From Streptomyces griseicoloratus (GTDB lineage: Bacteria; Actinomycetota; Actinomycetes; Streptomycetales; Streptomycetaceae): 64,000 nt of DNA. This document shows, in pieces, positions 34,589-42,021 of the stretch. The stretch lies in the NCBI RefSeq assembly GCF_014534645.1, contig NZ_JACVQF010000187.1, positions 1 to 64,000 of the forward strand. The letters are read 5' to 3'. The stretch's first letter is position 1. Each line of letters opens with the position of its first letter. The notes under the pieces were generated by a model. That model was not told where the DNA came from. It ran no database searches and saw only the letters and a program-made list of their open reading frames with translations. The translations under genes were made by a program, and so were the position numbers.

Positions 34589-36819
34589 TGCGTCCGCTCA
34601 TGGCGGACGACCCCGAGGACGTCGGCGGCCACCGGCTGCTGGCGCGGCTCGGCGCCGGTGGCATGGGCGTCGTCTACCTCGCGCGCAGCGCGGGCGGAAC
34701 GCTGGTCGCGCTCAAGGTGATCCGCGCCGAGCACGCGGCGGATCCGGCCTTCCGCACCCGTTTCCGGCGCGAGGTGAGAGCCATGCGCGCCCTGACCGGC
34801 CGCCGGCTGGTGCCGGTCGTGGCCGCCGACCCGGAGGCCCGCAAGCCCTGGCTGGCCACCGAGTTCGTCCCCGGTCCCGCCCTGGCCGAGGCGGTCGACG
34901 GCCACGGTGCCCTGCCTGTCGCGACGGTACGGACCCTGGGCCTTCGGCTGGCCGAGGCGCTGACCGCCGTCCACGCGGCAGGGCTGGTGCACCGGGACGT
35001 GAAGCCGGGCAACGTCCTGCTCGGCCTGGACGGCCCCCGGCTGATCGACTTCGGCATCGCCCACACCGCCGGCGCCACCGCGCTCACCGCGCCCGACGCC
35101 GTCGTGGGCACCCCCGGGTTCCTCTCGCCGGAACAGGCACGGGCCCGCGCGGAGGAGGTCGGTCCGCCGAGCGACGTCTTCTCCCTGGGCTGCGTCCTGG
35201 CGTACGCGGCCTCGGCACGGCGCCCGTTCGGCGCCGGGCATGCGGCGGGCGTCCTGTTCCGTACGGTGCACGAGGAGCCGGACCTGACGGGCGTGCCCGA
35301 CGGCCTGCGGTCGCTGATCGCGGCCTGCCTGGCCAAGGACCCCGCACGGCGCCCGACGGCCACGCAGGTCGGGGCCGCCCTGCGAGACCCGAGGACCCCG
35401 CTGGCGCAGGGCATTCCCGAAGCGCAGGACGAGGACTGGCTGCCGCCCGCTGTCCTCCGCCTGGTCGCCGAACGGTCCGCGCGCGCACTGGACCTCCCCG
35501 CACCCCGGCGGTCCGTGCGAGCCGTGGACGTCCCCGTATCAGGAGGGTCCGCGCGAGCCGTGGACGTCCCCGCCTCCCGACGGCCGGCAGGTGGAGAAGC
35601 CGTCACCGACCCGGCCGGCCCCCGGCCACCGACCCGGCGGCGCGTCCTGCTCATGGCAAGCGCGGCAGCCTCCGTGGTCGCGGTCGGCGGCGGGACCGCG
35701 GCGTACCTGGCGGCCGGACGCGGGGCCGGTGGCGGTTCCGGAAGCGGCCTGCCCGTGCACACCCTCGGCTTCCAGGCCGATCTCACCGGCACCAACAAGG
35801 CGGACGGCGTGGCTCAGGAGCGCGGGGCACGCCTCGCCGTGGCGCACCACAACGCGCGTGCGGACATCACCTTCCGCCTCGCGCTCGACACCTACGACGA
35901 CCTCGGCGTCGCCGCACGGGCCCGGCAGGCGGCCGATCGCTTCATCCAGGCCGGGGTGAGCGCGGTCCTCGCCCCCGGCACGACCGCCGCCGCGCTCGCC
36001 GCGGGCCCGCGCTACCAGGCCGCGCGCACCGCCATGGTGCTGATCTCCGCGGACGATCCGCGACTCGACACCAGTGAGCTGCGGACCCTCTGCATCACCC
36101 GGGGCCCGGAACGGCAGTTGGCGCTTCCGCTCATCACGTACCTGACCGCCAAGGGACTCGACCGCACCGCCGTCATCGACGACCGGGCCGCGGGCCAGGT
36201 GGGTGCCGACCTCACCAGCGCCCTCACACAGGACCCGCCCCACGAGGGCGCGACCAGCGTGCACTCCGTGGCCGCCGGCAGCGACGACTTCCGGCCCGCC
36301 GTTCGTGCCGCCCTCGCCGCCCGGGCACAGGGCGTCGTCTTCAGCGGGACGTCGCCCCAGCGCGCCGCACGCTGCGCCCGTGCCCTCGCGGACGCGGGCT
36401 TCACCGGGCCACGGCTGGGCACCTGGCACATCATGCGCCAGCCCTTCCTGCAGCAGGCCGGACCGGCCGCCCAGGGGTGGCTGTTCGGCACCCCCTTCAC
36501 CGACCCCGGCAGCGTCTCCCCGGCGTTCGTGTCCGCCCACCGCACGGCCTACGGCACCCCACCCGGCCGCTGGGCCCCGGAGGCGTACGACGCGGTGGGG
36601 CTGGTCGCACGGGCCCTGGAGTCACTGGGCGGCTCGGCCGACAGCGCACCGGGGGCCGTGGCACAGCGCCTCTTCACCCTCACCTACCGGGGCCTCGCCA
36701 AGACGCTCCGCTTCGAAGACACCCACGCGCTCGCGTTGCAACCGGACGCCGTGTACTTCCTGTACCAGGTGAAGGACGGCGCCTTCCGGTTCCTCGGCCG
36801 GTACGACCGGATCAGCTGA
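34588..36819 (+). CDS. Receptor Ser/Thr kinase with substrate-binding-protein sensor (2)
   Basis: A 743-residue paralogue of the preceding kinase: kinase domain at about 15-270 (LGAGGMGVVYLA, HRDVKPGN, LIDFGIA, FLSPEQA), then a proline-rich linker containing a repeated motif (RSVRAVDVPVSGGSARAVDV). One TM is at about 350-375 (RRVLLMASAAASVVAVGGGT). The extracellular Leu/Ile/Val-type binding domain includes LGFQADLTGTNKADGVAQER, GVVFSGTSPQRAARCARAL and RWAPEAYDAVGLV. The start at 34588 overlaps the previous stop by one base (TGATG); a second ATG at codon 5 (MADDPED) is possible. The paired receptors may form heterodimers or sense related ligands. Confidence 0.93.
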   Translation: MRPLMADDPEDVGGHRLLARLGAGGMGVVYLARSAGGTLVALKVIRAEHAADPAFRTRFRREVRAMRALTGRRLVPVVAADPEARKPWLATEFVPGPALAEAVDGHGALPVATVRTLGLRLAEALTAVHAAGLVHRDVKPGNVLLGLDGPRLIDFGIAHTAGATALTAPDAVVGTPGFLSPEQARARAEEVGPPSDVFSLGCVLAYAASARRPFGAGHAAGVLFRTVHEEPDLTGVPDGLRSLIAACLAKDPARRPTATQVGAALRDPRTPLAQGIPEAQDEDWLPPAVLRLVAERSARALDLPAPRRSVRAVDVPVSGGSARAVDVPASRRPAGGEAVTDPAGPRPPTRRRVLLMASAAASVVAVGGGTAAYLAAGRGAGGGSGSGLPVHTLGFQADLTGTNKADGVAQERGARLAVAHHNARADITFRLALDTYDDLGVAARARQAADRFIQAGVSAVLAPGTTAAALAAGPRYQAARTAMVLISADDPRLDTSELRTLCITRGPERQLALPLITYLTAKGLDRTAVIDDRAAGQVGADLTSALTQDPPHEGATSVHSVAAGSDDFRPAVRAALAARAQGVVFSGTSPQRAARCARALADAGFTGPRLGTWHIMRQPFLQQAGPAAQGWLFGTPFTDPGSVSPAFVSAHRTAYGTPPGRWAPEAYDAVGLVARALESLGGSADSAPGAVAQRLFTLTYRGLAKTLRFEDTHALALQPDAVYFLYQVKDGAFRFLGRYDRIS

Positions 36820-36820
36820 A

Positions 36821-36850
36821 CCGCCCGCCGTCCGCGCGCAGGGCGGGCGG
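36821..36850. terminator. Hairpin terminator after the kinase cluster
   Basis: CCGCCCGCC (36821-36829) pairs perfectly with GGCGGGCGG (36842-36850) around 12 bases, starting two bases after the stop of the second kinase gene. This is the usual T-less Streptomyces terminator. Confidence 0.75.
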
Positions 36851-37059
36851 GACCGCGCGGACGCGATGCGGGAGGGGGGAGGCGCCGCGCGGTCGTTCGC
36901 GGAGCCGGCTCAGCTGGTCGCGCGGACCGCATCGCGGATTCAGCTCGGCGACCGCCTTCGACTGGGAGAGGGCCACGGCGTGCGAGGCGCTCTCGATCTC
37001 GACGACCGTCGCCCCGGCCCGCTTCGCGCCGAAGCGCTCCGCCTCCGGGGGCACGGCGG

Positions 37060-37212
37060 CGGACCGGATGGCCGAGGCGCGGTACGCCGAACGCGATCGG
37101 CGGGAAGGGCTACGTGACGTCGTTCGTCGTCCGGCGGTTCGTCGATCGCGGCCTGCTGGTCGACCTGAGCGCGGCCCCGGACGGGACGCCGATCCGCGGC
37201 CGGGGAAGTTGA
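37060..37212 (+). pseudogene. Fragment of a DNA-binding-type protein (related to 56188-56700)
   Basis: The plus strand reads GKGYVTSFVVRRFVDRGLLV, then DLSAAPDGTPIRG. This matches the segment KANVTAFVVRRFVDRGLLVD and DLSVNPDG of the disrupted gene near 56450-56530. About 40 codons are preserved; both sides are unrelated. It abuts the truncated oxidoreductase gene at about 37213, so one rearrangement joined them. Confidence 0.55.
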
Positions 37213-37484
37213 CCAGGCCGAACACCTCGTCGCCCGGATGCCACGTGGTGACACCCGGGCCGAGGGCCGCGACCACGCCGGAGACGTCGCTGCCCAGGGC
37301 GAACGGCGGCGTCCAGGCCGGCCGGAACGTTGTCGAAGCCGCGGCGTGCGTAGAGGTCCGGCGGGTTGACGCCGGCCGCGTACACCCGCTCGAGCACCTC
37401 GCCCGGCCCTGGCTCCGGCCGGGTCACCTCTTCGTGAGCCAGGTGCTCGGGCCCGCCGATGGCGTGCAGTCGTACGACGTGCAT
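37213..37484 (-). pseudogene. NADP-dependent zinc-type oxidoreductase (quinone reductase-like), truncated
   Basis: From the ATG at 37484 it reads MHVVRLHAIGGPEHLAHEEV, GEVLERVYAAGVNPPDLYAR and RGFDNVP. It shifts frame near 37310 to continue as GVVAALGPGVTTWHPGDEVF and GLVNFPG. This is the N-terminal GroES-like domain of medium-chain quinone oxidoreductases. The Rossmann domain (over 200 residues) is missing beyond about 37213. It was the last gene of the LLM-oxidoreductase/deaminase operon, 53 bases after the deaminase gene. Confidence 0.8.
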
Positions 37485-37537
37485 CGTCGCTGTTCCCGTC
37501 TTGTCGCCTTCGGGTCCGGACGGACTGCCGGTCGTGG

Positions 37538-37978
37538 TCACCGGGTGGGCCGGTAATAGGCCGCTACGGGGTCGCGCGCCTCGTCGTGGAGGGCCGGACC
37601 GTCGTGCGGCACCGTCGGCCAGGCGCCCGACGGCGGGTTGAGCGCGACGAGTTGCTCGGTCGACAGCGCGTAGACGACCCGGCCGATGCCAGAGCGGACG
37701 ATGCCGCCGTCGCACATGCCGCACGGCTGGCAGCTGGTGTACAGGGTGGTACGGGCAGCCGTGTCCGGGGCGAGTTCGCGGGCCGCCCAGCGGGCGAGCT
37801 TCAGTTCCGGGTGGGCGGTGATGTCGTTGTCCCGCCGGACCGTGTTGTGGGCTTCCGCGAGCACGGTGCCGTCCGGTCCGGCCAGAAGGGAACCGTACGG
37901 CGCGTCGCCCAGGGTGACCGCGTGGGCGGCGATGCCGATGGCACGCCGCAGAAGGGCCTCGTCGGCCGAGGTGATCAT
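37538..37978 (-). CDS. Nucleoside/cytidine-type deaminase
   Basis: The 146-residue enzyme has the zinc-deaminase signature: His-x-Glu in ITAHPELKLARWAAR and Cys-x2-Cys in YTSCQPCGMCDGGIV. The usual PCxxC appears as QPCGMC. The family removes amino groups from cytosine, guanine or related bases in the cytosol (CodA/GuaD/TadA relatives); the exact substrate is unclear. Start at 37978 (MITSADEALLRRAIGIA) overlaps the end of the LLM oxidoreductase by four bases. The pairing with an F420-type oxidoreductase suggests catabolism or modification of a heterocycle. Confidence 0.85.
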   Translation of the reverse strand: MITSADEALLRRAIGIAAHAVTLGDAPYGSLLAGPDGTVLAEAHNTVRRDNDITAHPELKLARWAARELAPDTAARTTLYTSCQPCGMCDGGIVRSGIGRVVYALSTEQLVALNPPSGAWPTVPHDGPALHDEARDPVAAYYRPTR

Positions 37979-38787
37979 GATCGAGTGCTCCAGTGGGTGG
38001 CCACGGTGGTGAGTGCCCGCCATGCCGCGTCGGGCCGGCGGGTCTCTTCCGGGTCTCCGTGGTAGGGGTCGAGTACGACGGTGTCCGCGCCCAGCAGGCG
38101 CAACTGGTCGAGATCGTCGAGGATCTGTTCGACGGTGCCGACGCCGGCGAGCCGGTCGGAGGCGTCGACCGGTGCGCTGGTGACGCGCAGGGCGATGCGG
38201 GGCGCGAACCCCGGCAGCGCGTGCCGTCGCAGGACCGCGCGCATGTGGGGGAGGGAGAGCCGCAGCGGGTGCCAGGCGTCACCGAACCTCACGGCGCGCC
38301 GCAGGGCCGCCTCGCTGTGGCCGCCGATCCAGACGGGAACGTCGCCCTCCTGGCGCCCCGCGTCCCTGGCCTCCCGGAGGATGCCAAGACACTCGTCCGT
38401 CAGCCGGCCACGCGCGGTGAACGGCACGCCCAGCGCCTCGTATTCCTGCCGGGCCCAGCCGACGCCCGCCCCGAGGACGAAGCGACCGCCGCTCAGTTGG
38501 TGGAGGTTGGCAGCCATGCGGGCCACCAACAGGGGATGCCGGTACGGCAGGACGAGCACGGTCGTGCCCAGCCGCACCGTGGTGGTGAGACCGGCCAGCC
38601 ACGACAGGGTGGTGAACGGCTCGTAGAACGGCTCCGGGTACCGCTCGGCCACGTCCGGGGTGACCGCCACATGGTCCGACACCATGAGGGTGCCGAAGCC
38701 GAGGCCCTCCGCGAGCCGCGCCCATTCACGCAGGATGCCGGGATCGGTTCCCGGGCCGAAATTCGGTACGTTGACGCCGAGTTGCAT
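37975..38787 (-). CDS. LLM-class F420-dependent oxidoreductase
   Basis: A 270-residue luciferase-like TIM-barrel enzyme: MQLGVNVPNFGPGTDPGILR, WARLAEGLGFGTLMVSDHVA, RLGTTVLVLPYRHPLLVARM, LSGGRFVLGAGVGWARQEYE and VPVWIGGHSEAALRRA. The GVGW-x3-E segment is characteristic of the actinobacterial F420-dependent branch, which uses coenzyme F420 rather than FMN. It is the first gene of a three-gene operon (then deaminase and truncated quinone reductase). It is divergent from an Lrp regulator 93 bases away, which probably controls the operon. Confidence 0.9.
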   Translation of the reverse strand: MQLGVNVPNFGPGTDPGILREWARLAEGLGFGTLMVSDHVAVTPDVAERYPEPFYEPFTTLSWLAGLTTTVRLGTTVLVLPYRHPLLVARMAANLHQLSGGRFVLGAGVGWARQEYEALGVPFTARGRLTDECLGILREARDAGRQEGDVPVWIGGHSEAALRRAVRFGDAWHPLRLSLPHMRAVLRRHALPGFAPRIALRVTSAPVDASDRLAGVGTVEQILDDLDQLRLLGADTVVLDPYHGDPEETRRPDAAWRALTTVATHWSTRS

Positions 38788-38880
38788 GGCCCGAGGCTAT
38801 CCCGGTGATCATGGCGCACGGAACCGAAAACTCCCTGCGTAGCTGGTGCTTCTCCGTGATTTTGTTGGTACTTTCGCCGC

Positions 38881-39330
38881 ATGGCCGGGAATCTTGACCA
38901 CGTCGACTGGGCGATCATCGAACAGCTGCAACGGGAGGCCCGCATCTCCCTCAGCGAACTGGGCCGCCGCGTGAACCTCAGCCCATCGGCCACCACCGAA
39001 CGCGTCCGCAATCTGGAGGCGTTGGGCGTCATCACGGGCTACCGTGCCGAGATCGACCTGGCCAAGGTCGGCTACCCCGTCCTCGCCGTCGTCCGCCTCA
39101 AATATCCGGGCAACCGCCACGAACCGCTGCGCCGCCTCCTCGCTGAACGACGGGAGATCCTGGAGTGCCTGCGCACCACCGGCAACGACTGCTACACCCT
39201 GAAGGTGGCCGCGACCTCCATGGAACACCTGGAGACCCTCATGGACGAACTCGCCGGCTTCGGCAGCACCACCACGAGCGTCGTCTACAGCCAGACCCTC
39301 CCCTACCGCGGCCCCACCGCCCCGAACTGA
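38881..39330 (+). CDS. Lrp/AsnC-family regulator
   Basis: The 149-residue regulator has an N-terminal HTH (LSELGRRVNLSPSATTERVR) and the C-terminal RAM ligand domain (VGYPVLAVVRLKYPGNRHEP, RTTGNDCYTLKVAATSMEHL). Lrp-type proteins bind amino acids and assemble as octamers. Divergence from the LLM-oxidoreductase operon points to control of that operon. ATG start with standard N-terminal length. Confidence 0.93.
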   Translation: MAGNLDHVDWAIIEQLQREARISLSELGRRVNLSPSATTERVRNLEALGVITGYRAEIDLAKVGYPVLAVVRLKYPGNRHEPLRRLLAERREILECLRTTGNDCYTLKVAATSMEHLETLMDELAGFGSTTTSVVYSQTLPYRGPTAPN

Positions 39331-39351
39331 CAACCGACCCGCCATCCGTCC

Positions 39352-39700
39352 GTGGCTGCACCAGCGGTCGTCCGGGACCCTGCTCCTGTGCTCTCCGTCC
39401 GCCCAGGCCCGCATCTGCCGGGATGTCAGCAGCGGCGCGACAAGCTCACCCCCGAGCAGCGCGCCGCACTCGCCGTATTCGCCGCCCTCGGCGTGGCCTG
39501 GGCGGGCGCGGTGCCGGCCGCCGAGCCCGGCGAGCCCGCCGAGGCGCCACCGGCCCCGCGGCCCGCACCGAGCGGCGGCGGTTCCGGCGAAGCGGCCGGT
39601 GCGGGAACACCACGAGGAGTGCGACATGATGCTGTGCGAGGGCGGGAGCTGCACCCCCGTCGACCTTGATGCCGGGGCGTCTTCGACGAGGGCATGCCGC
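39352..39700 (+). pseudogene. Helicase C-terminal tail fragment
   Basis: The plus strand contains QRRDKLTPEQRAALAVFAAL and then GVAWA. In intact Streptomyces helicases with helicase-associated domains the last lines read SRRDKLTxEQxxAL...LGVxWA. About 35 codons match; the rest is a Pro/Ala/Glu-rich tail. It is one of several isolated helicase ends in this window (also 3895-3990 and 52165-52263). Confidence 0.45.
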
Positions 39701-39836
39701 TCTGCCTTTCCCTGGTGTAGCGAGCGGCATGTTCGGCTGCCTGCTTCGGGAGGCGAGCCGCATCGTGGGTTGAGTGTCAGCGGGTCTCGATGATGGCCTT
39801 CTCGAGCACAACGGGGGGCGTGGTCGGCCGGGGCGA

Positions 39837-40061
39837 TCAGTTCAGTTCTACCGTGGCTCCGGCTGCCTGCAGTTTCAGCTTGGCCCGCTGGGCCCGTTCC
39901 TCGTCCACGGCCTCCAGCACTGTGGTGGGCACCTGGTCTGCCATCTCCTTGGCCTCCGCGAGGCCGAGGCCGGTCAGTTCCCGCAAGGCCTTGATGACGC
40001 TGACTTTGTTACGTCCTGCGTCCACCAGCACCACAGTGAACTCGTCCTGCTCATCACTCAT
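39837..40061 (-). CDS. Stand-alone ribosomal L7/L12 C-terminal domain protein
   Basis: The 74-residue protein is almost only the C-terminal domain of bL12: [40 protein letters not shown], then a last helix and strand ([14 protein letters not shown]). In full L7/L12 (about 125 residues) this domain recruits translational GTPases; the N-terminal dimerisation domain and hinge are absent here. ATG start, complete fold. A free CTD could compete for elongation factors or have a new role. It lies 447 bases downstream of the TCTP-like gene, same strand. Confidence 0.88.
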   Translation of the reverse strand: MSDEQDEFTVVLVDAGRNKVSVIKALRELTGLGLAEAKEMADQVPTTVLEAVDEERAQRAKLKLQAAGATVELN

Positions 40062-40507
40062 CGTGGGGGTCTTTCAGTCATCGGGTTCGCCGTGCTCTTC
40101 GGGTCCGCGGCGCCACGGCGCACACGGTGATCACCAGGCAGAACTACGGCGCGTCCGGAAAGGACACGGCTCAGTCGGCAGGGCATGGAAAATGCCGGAT
40201 CCAACTGCGACCGCCTTCTCGCCGCCGAGCGCCGCCTCCACGCCGGCGAGGGACTTGGTGTGTGTCCATGGCCGCCGTCGCCGGAGCCCGCGCCGGCCCT
40301 GCCCCCCTGGCGCGGGCTCACCGGCGGCCTCCAGGACGTCTGCGTCCTGCAGGCCGCCAACCGCGGCTCCGCCGGCATCCCGGCCATGACCTTCCCTGCT
40401 GCCAAAGCCTTCGAAGAGCGCCCGCGCCGAGGTGTACCGGCGGCTGCGCTGTCCTCGCCGAGCGCGGTGACCCGGCCTGTCACGAGAACGGGTTGTGGCG
40501 CCGAGCG
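40062..40507. other. Spacer between L12-CTD and TCTP-like genes
   Basis: A plus-strand frame (about 40185-40500) reads SNCDRLLAAERRLHAGEGLG and later AANRGSAGIPAMTFPAAKAF, possibly a decayed gene. No family recognised and no clear terminator between the two minus-strand genes. Confidence 0.25.
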
Positions 40508-40953
40508 CTAGTTTTCGTGTCGCTGCAGCCCGTGCTGCCAGAAGGTGAAGTACGGGGTGTCGTCATCACGGTAGGCCAGGAGAACCACCATGCCGTCGGG
40601 GTGGTTGCTCTCACCGGTCCAGAATTCGTAGTGCGCGAAGTTCGCGGTGATCTTCTTGGCGTAGGCCGAGGCGCCCTTCTCGAACGCCGCGATCTCGTCC
40701 TCGGTGGCGCCCGATTCCGCAAGGGCTCGTTTCACCGCCCCCATGTAACCCCGCAGCTGAGTCAGGTACCTCTTCTTGTCGAAGGTGGCCGGGCTCAGAC
40801 GGAAGTCGCGCACGAAGTCACCGACCCACGAGGCCCCGTCCCCGGCCTGGTCCGTCTCGCCGTCGACCTCCCAGGCGACGCCGTCGATGGTTTTGATCGG
40901 GAAAGCGTCGCTGAGCATGCGGTCGCCAGTGACAATGTCGGTTAGAGAAGCAC
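40508..40953 (-). CDS. TCTP (translationally controlled tumour protein) homologue
   Basis: The frame from LTDIVTGDRMLSDAFPIKTI to the stop covers a complete TCTP fold of about 147 residues. The start strand and GVAWEVDGE, the helical hairpin SPATFDKKRYLTQLRGYMGA and AAFEKGASAYAKKITAN, and the C-terminal signature YEFWTGESNHPDGMVVLLAY, then TPYFTFWQHGL, follow TCTP order without gaps except a shortened TCTP1 loop (GDGASWVGD). As given, the open frame continues upstream to 41059 through non-TCTP sequence. A GTG at 40953 preceded by GAGAGG encodes V-L-L, then is one base short of Y-T-D-I, matching MLLYTDIVTGDRMLSD. So a one-base deletion near 40942, real or artefact, is inferred. TCTP is a eukaryotic translation/growth factor; GC-rich codons show adaptation to this host. 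Confidence 0.88.
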
Positions 40954-41059
40954 TCTCTGCAATCCTCTCAATTCTTGTGCCGCGTGACCGGCCCGGCACC
41001 GCGTTCGCACCGGCCCTCTCCAGACAGCCGGCAAACAGCACCGCCTCACGCAGAGTCAT

Positions 41060-41475
41060 AGTTTCACAACGCTTTGTTACTGATCCAGTTGCGGATCGCC
41101 GGGTATCGCCGGGTGTACGAGGTGACTACGGCACTGGCGCTGGCACGCTCTCCTCCTGGCCGGCCCTGCGCGCGGCGCAGCTCACCATGGCGGCAGTGAC
41201 CCTCGCACCGTCTGCCGCCGTGGCGCTCAGGACCTGTCCGACGGCGGTCAGCGACCGCCACCCCGCCGAGCGAGGCGAGCGGAAGAAGTTCTCCTCAGGC
41301 GGCCATGGGTGCCGAGCAAGTCCGGCAAAGGCCGCGCCGCACTTGCCCCCCTCCCGCCACGACCGCGAGCCCCGGCACCGCCCGCGCCGGCCGGGTTCGC
41401 GCGCCTTCGGGATACAGAGGTACGCGGCAGGGGCCCGCGGCCACCGGCCGCGGGCCCCTCTTGGGCGTGTGCGGG
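41060..41475. other. Region without recognisable gene
   Basis: AT-richer DNA just upstream of the TCTP frame (41040-41090, TTTCACAACGCTTTGTTACTG) could hold its promoter. The remainder is GC-rich with no supported gene. Confidence 0.3.
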
Positions 41476-41694
41476 TCACTCGATGAAGAACTGCTGCCTC
41501 ACCCCGCCGTCGCAGGGATGGAACTCCATCCGCGCACCGTCTGTCGCCCCTGCCGCGGTCACGCACCAGTTCCCGTACCCGGTGCGGATCTCGTACCGGT
41601 CGCCTCCGCGGGGAACGAACCTGAACTCCTGGTTCTCCTTGCCGGGGCCGCAGGGCCACTGGATGAGCCCGTTGTACACGCTTTCGCCGGCCAG
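41476..41694 (-). pseudogene. Ricin-B-like lectin domain, C-terminal fragment
   Basis: The minus strand reads ESVYNGLIQWPCGPGKENQE, FRFVPRGGDRYEIRTGYGNW, CVTAAGATDGARMEF and CDGGVRQQFFIE. The order I-Q-W-x-C ... Q-x-F-R/x-F ... W-C-V-x-x-A-G-x-x-D-G-A fits one lobe of a beta-trefoil carbohydrate-binding domain. It follows directly after the stop of the DUF1330 gene in the same frame, with no start of its own apart from an internal ATG, so the N-terminal part of the protein is gone. Confidence 0.5.
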
Positions 41695-41988
41695 TCAGTC
41701 GATGCCTTCGACGATGCGGAAGTCGCGCTCGACGCCGTCGGAGAGGGCGACCAGCGCCTCCTGGTAGGCCGCACTCTCGCGCGCCGCGACGGCCTGCTCG
41801 AAGCTGTCGAACTCGATCAGGACGGTGCGCTCGGCGATTCCGGCGTCATGCTCCACGACCCGACCGCCACGGACGAGGACCCGGCCGCCCCCGGCCTCGA
41901 CGGCCAGGCGGGCCAGATTGTTGTAAGCAGCCAGCTTCTCAGGGTCGGAAATGGTGCGGTAGACGCTGACCCAGTAGCCCTTGGGCAT
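41695..41988 (-). CDS. DUF1330 family protein
   Basis: The 97-residue protein is a dimeric alpha-beta barrel (ferredoxin-like) of the DUF1330 type: MPKGYWVSVYRTISDPEKLA, then GGRVLVRGGRVVEHD, RTVLIEFDSFEQAVAARESA and YQEALVALSDGVERDFRIVE. Function is unknown. It starts 33 bases after the MFS gene and is the last member of the HxlR-controlled unit. Cytosolic. Confidence 0.88.
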   Translation of the reverse strand: MPKGYWVSVYRTISDPEKLAAYNNLARLAVEAGGGRVLVRGGRVVEHDAGIAERTVLIEFDSFEQAVAARESAAYQEALVALSDGVERDFRIVEGID

Positions 41989-42021
41989 GGAATCTCCAGT
42001 GTTGGGATGAGTGCATCTGAC

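Noticed and set aside
31596-36819. Eukaryote-like PASTA-type PknB kinases
   Set aside because: The extracellular parts are periplasmic-binding-protein folds, not PASTA repeats.
41126-41659. A 177-codon minus-strand Arg-rich frame
   Set aside because: No domain; it overlaps the ricin-type fragment in a different frame.
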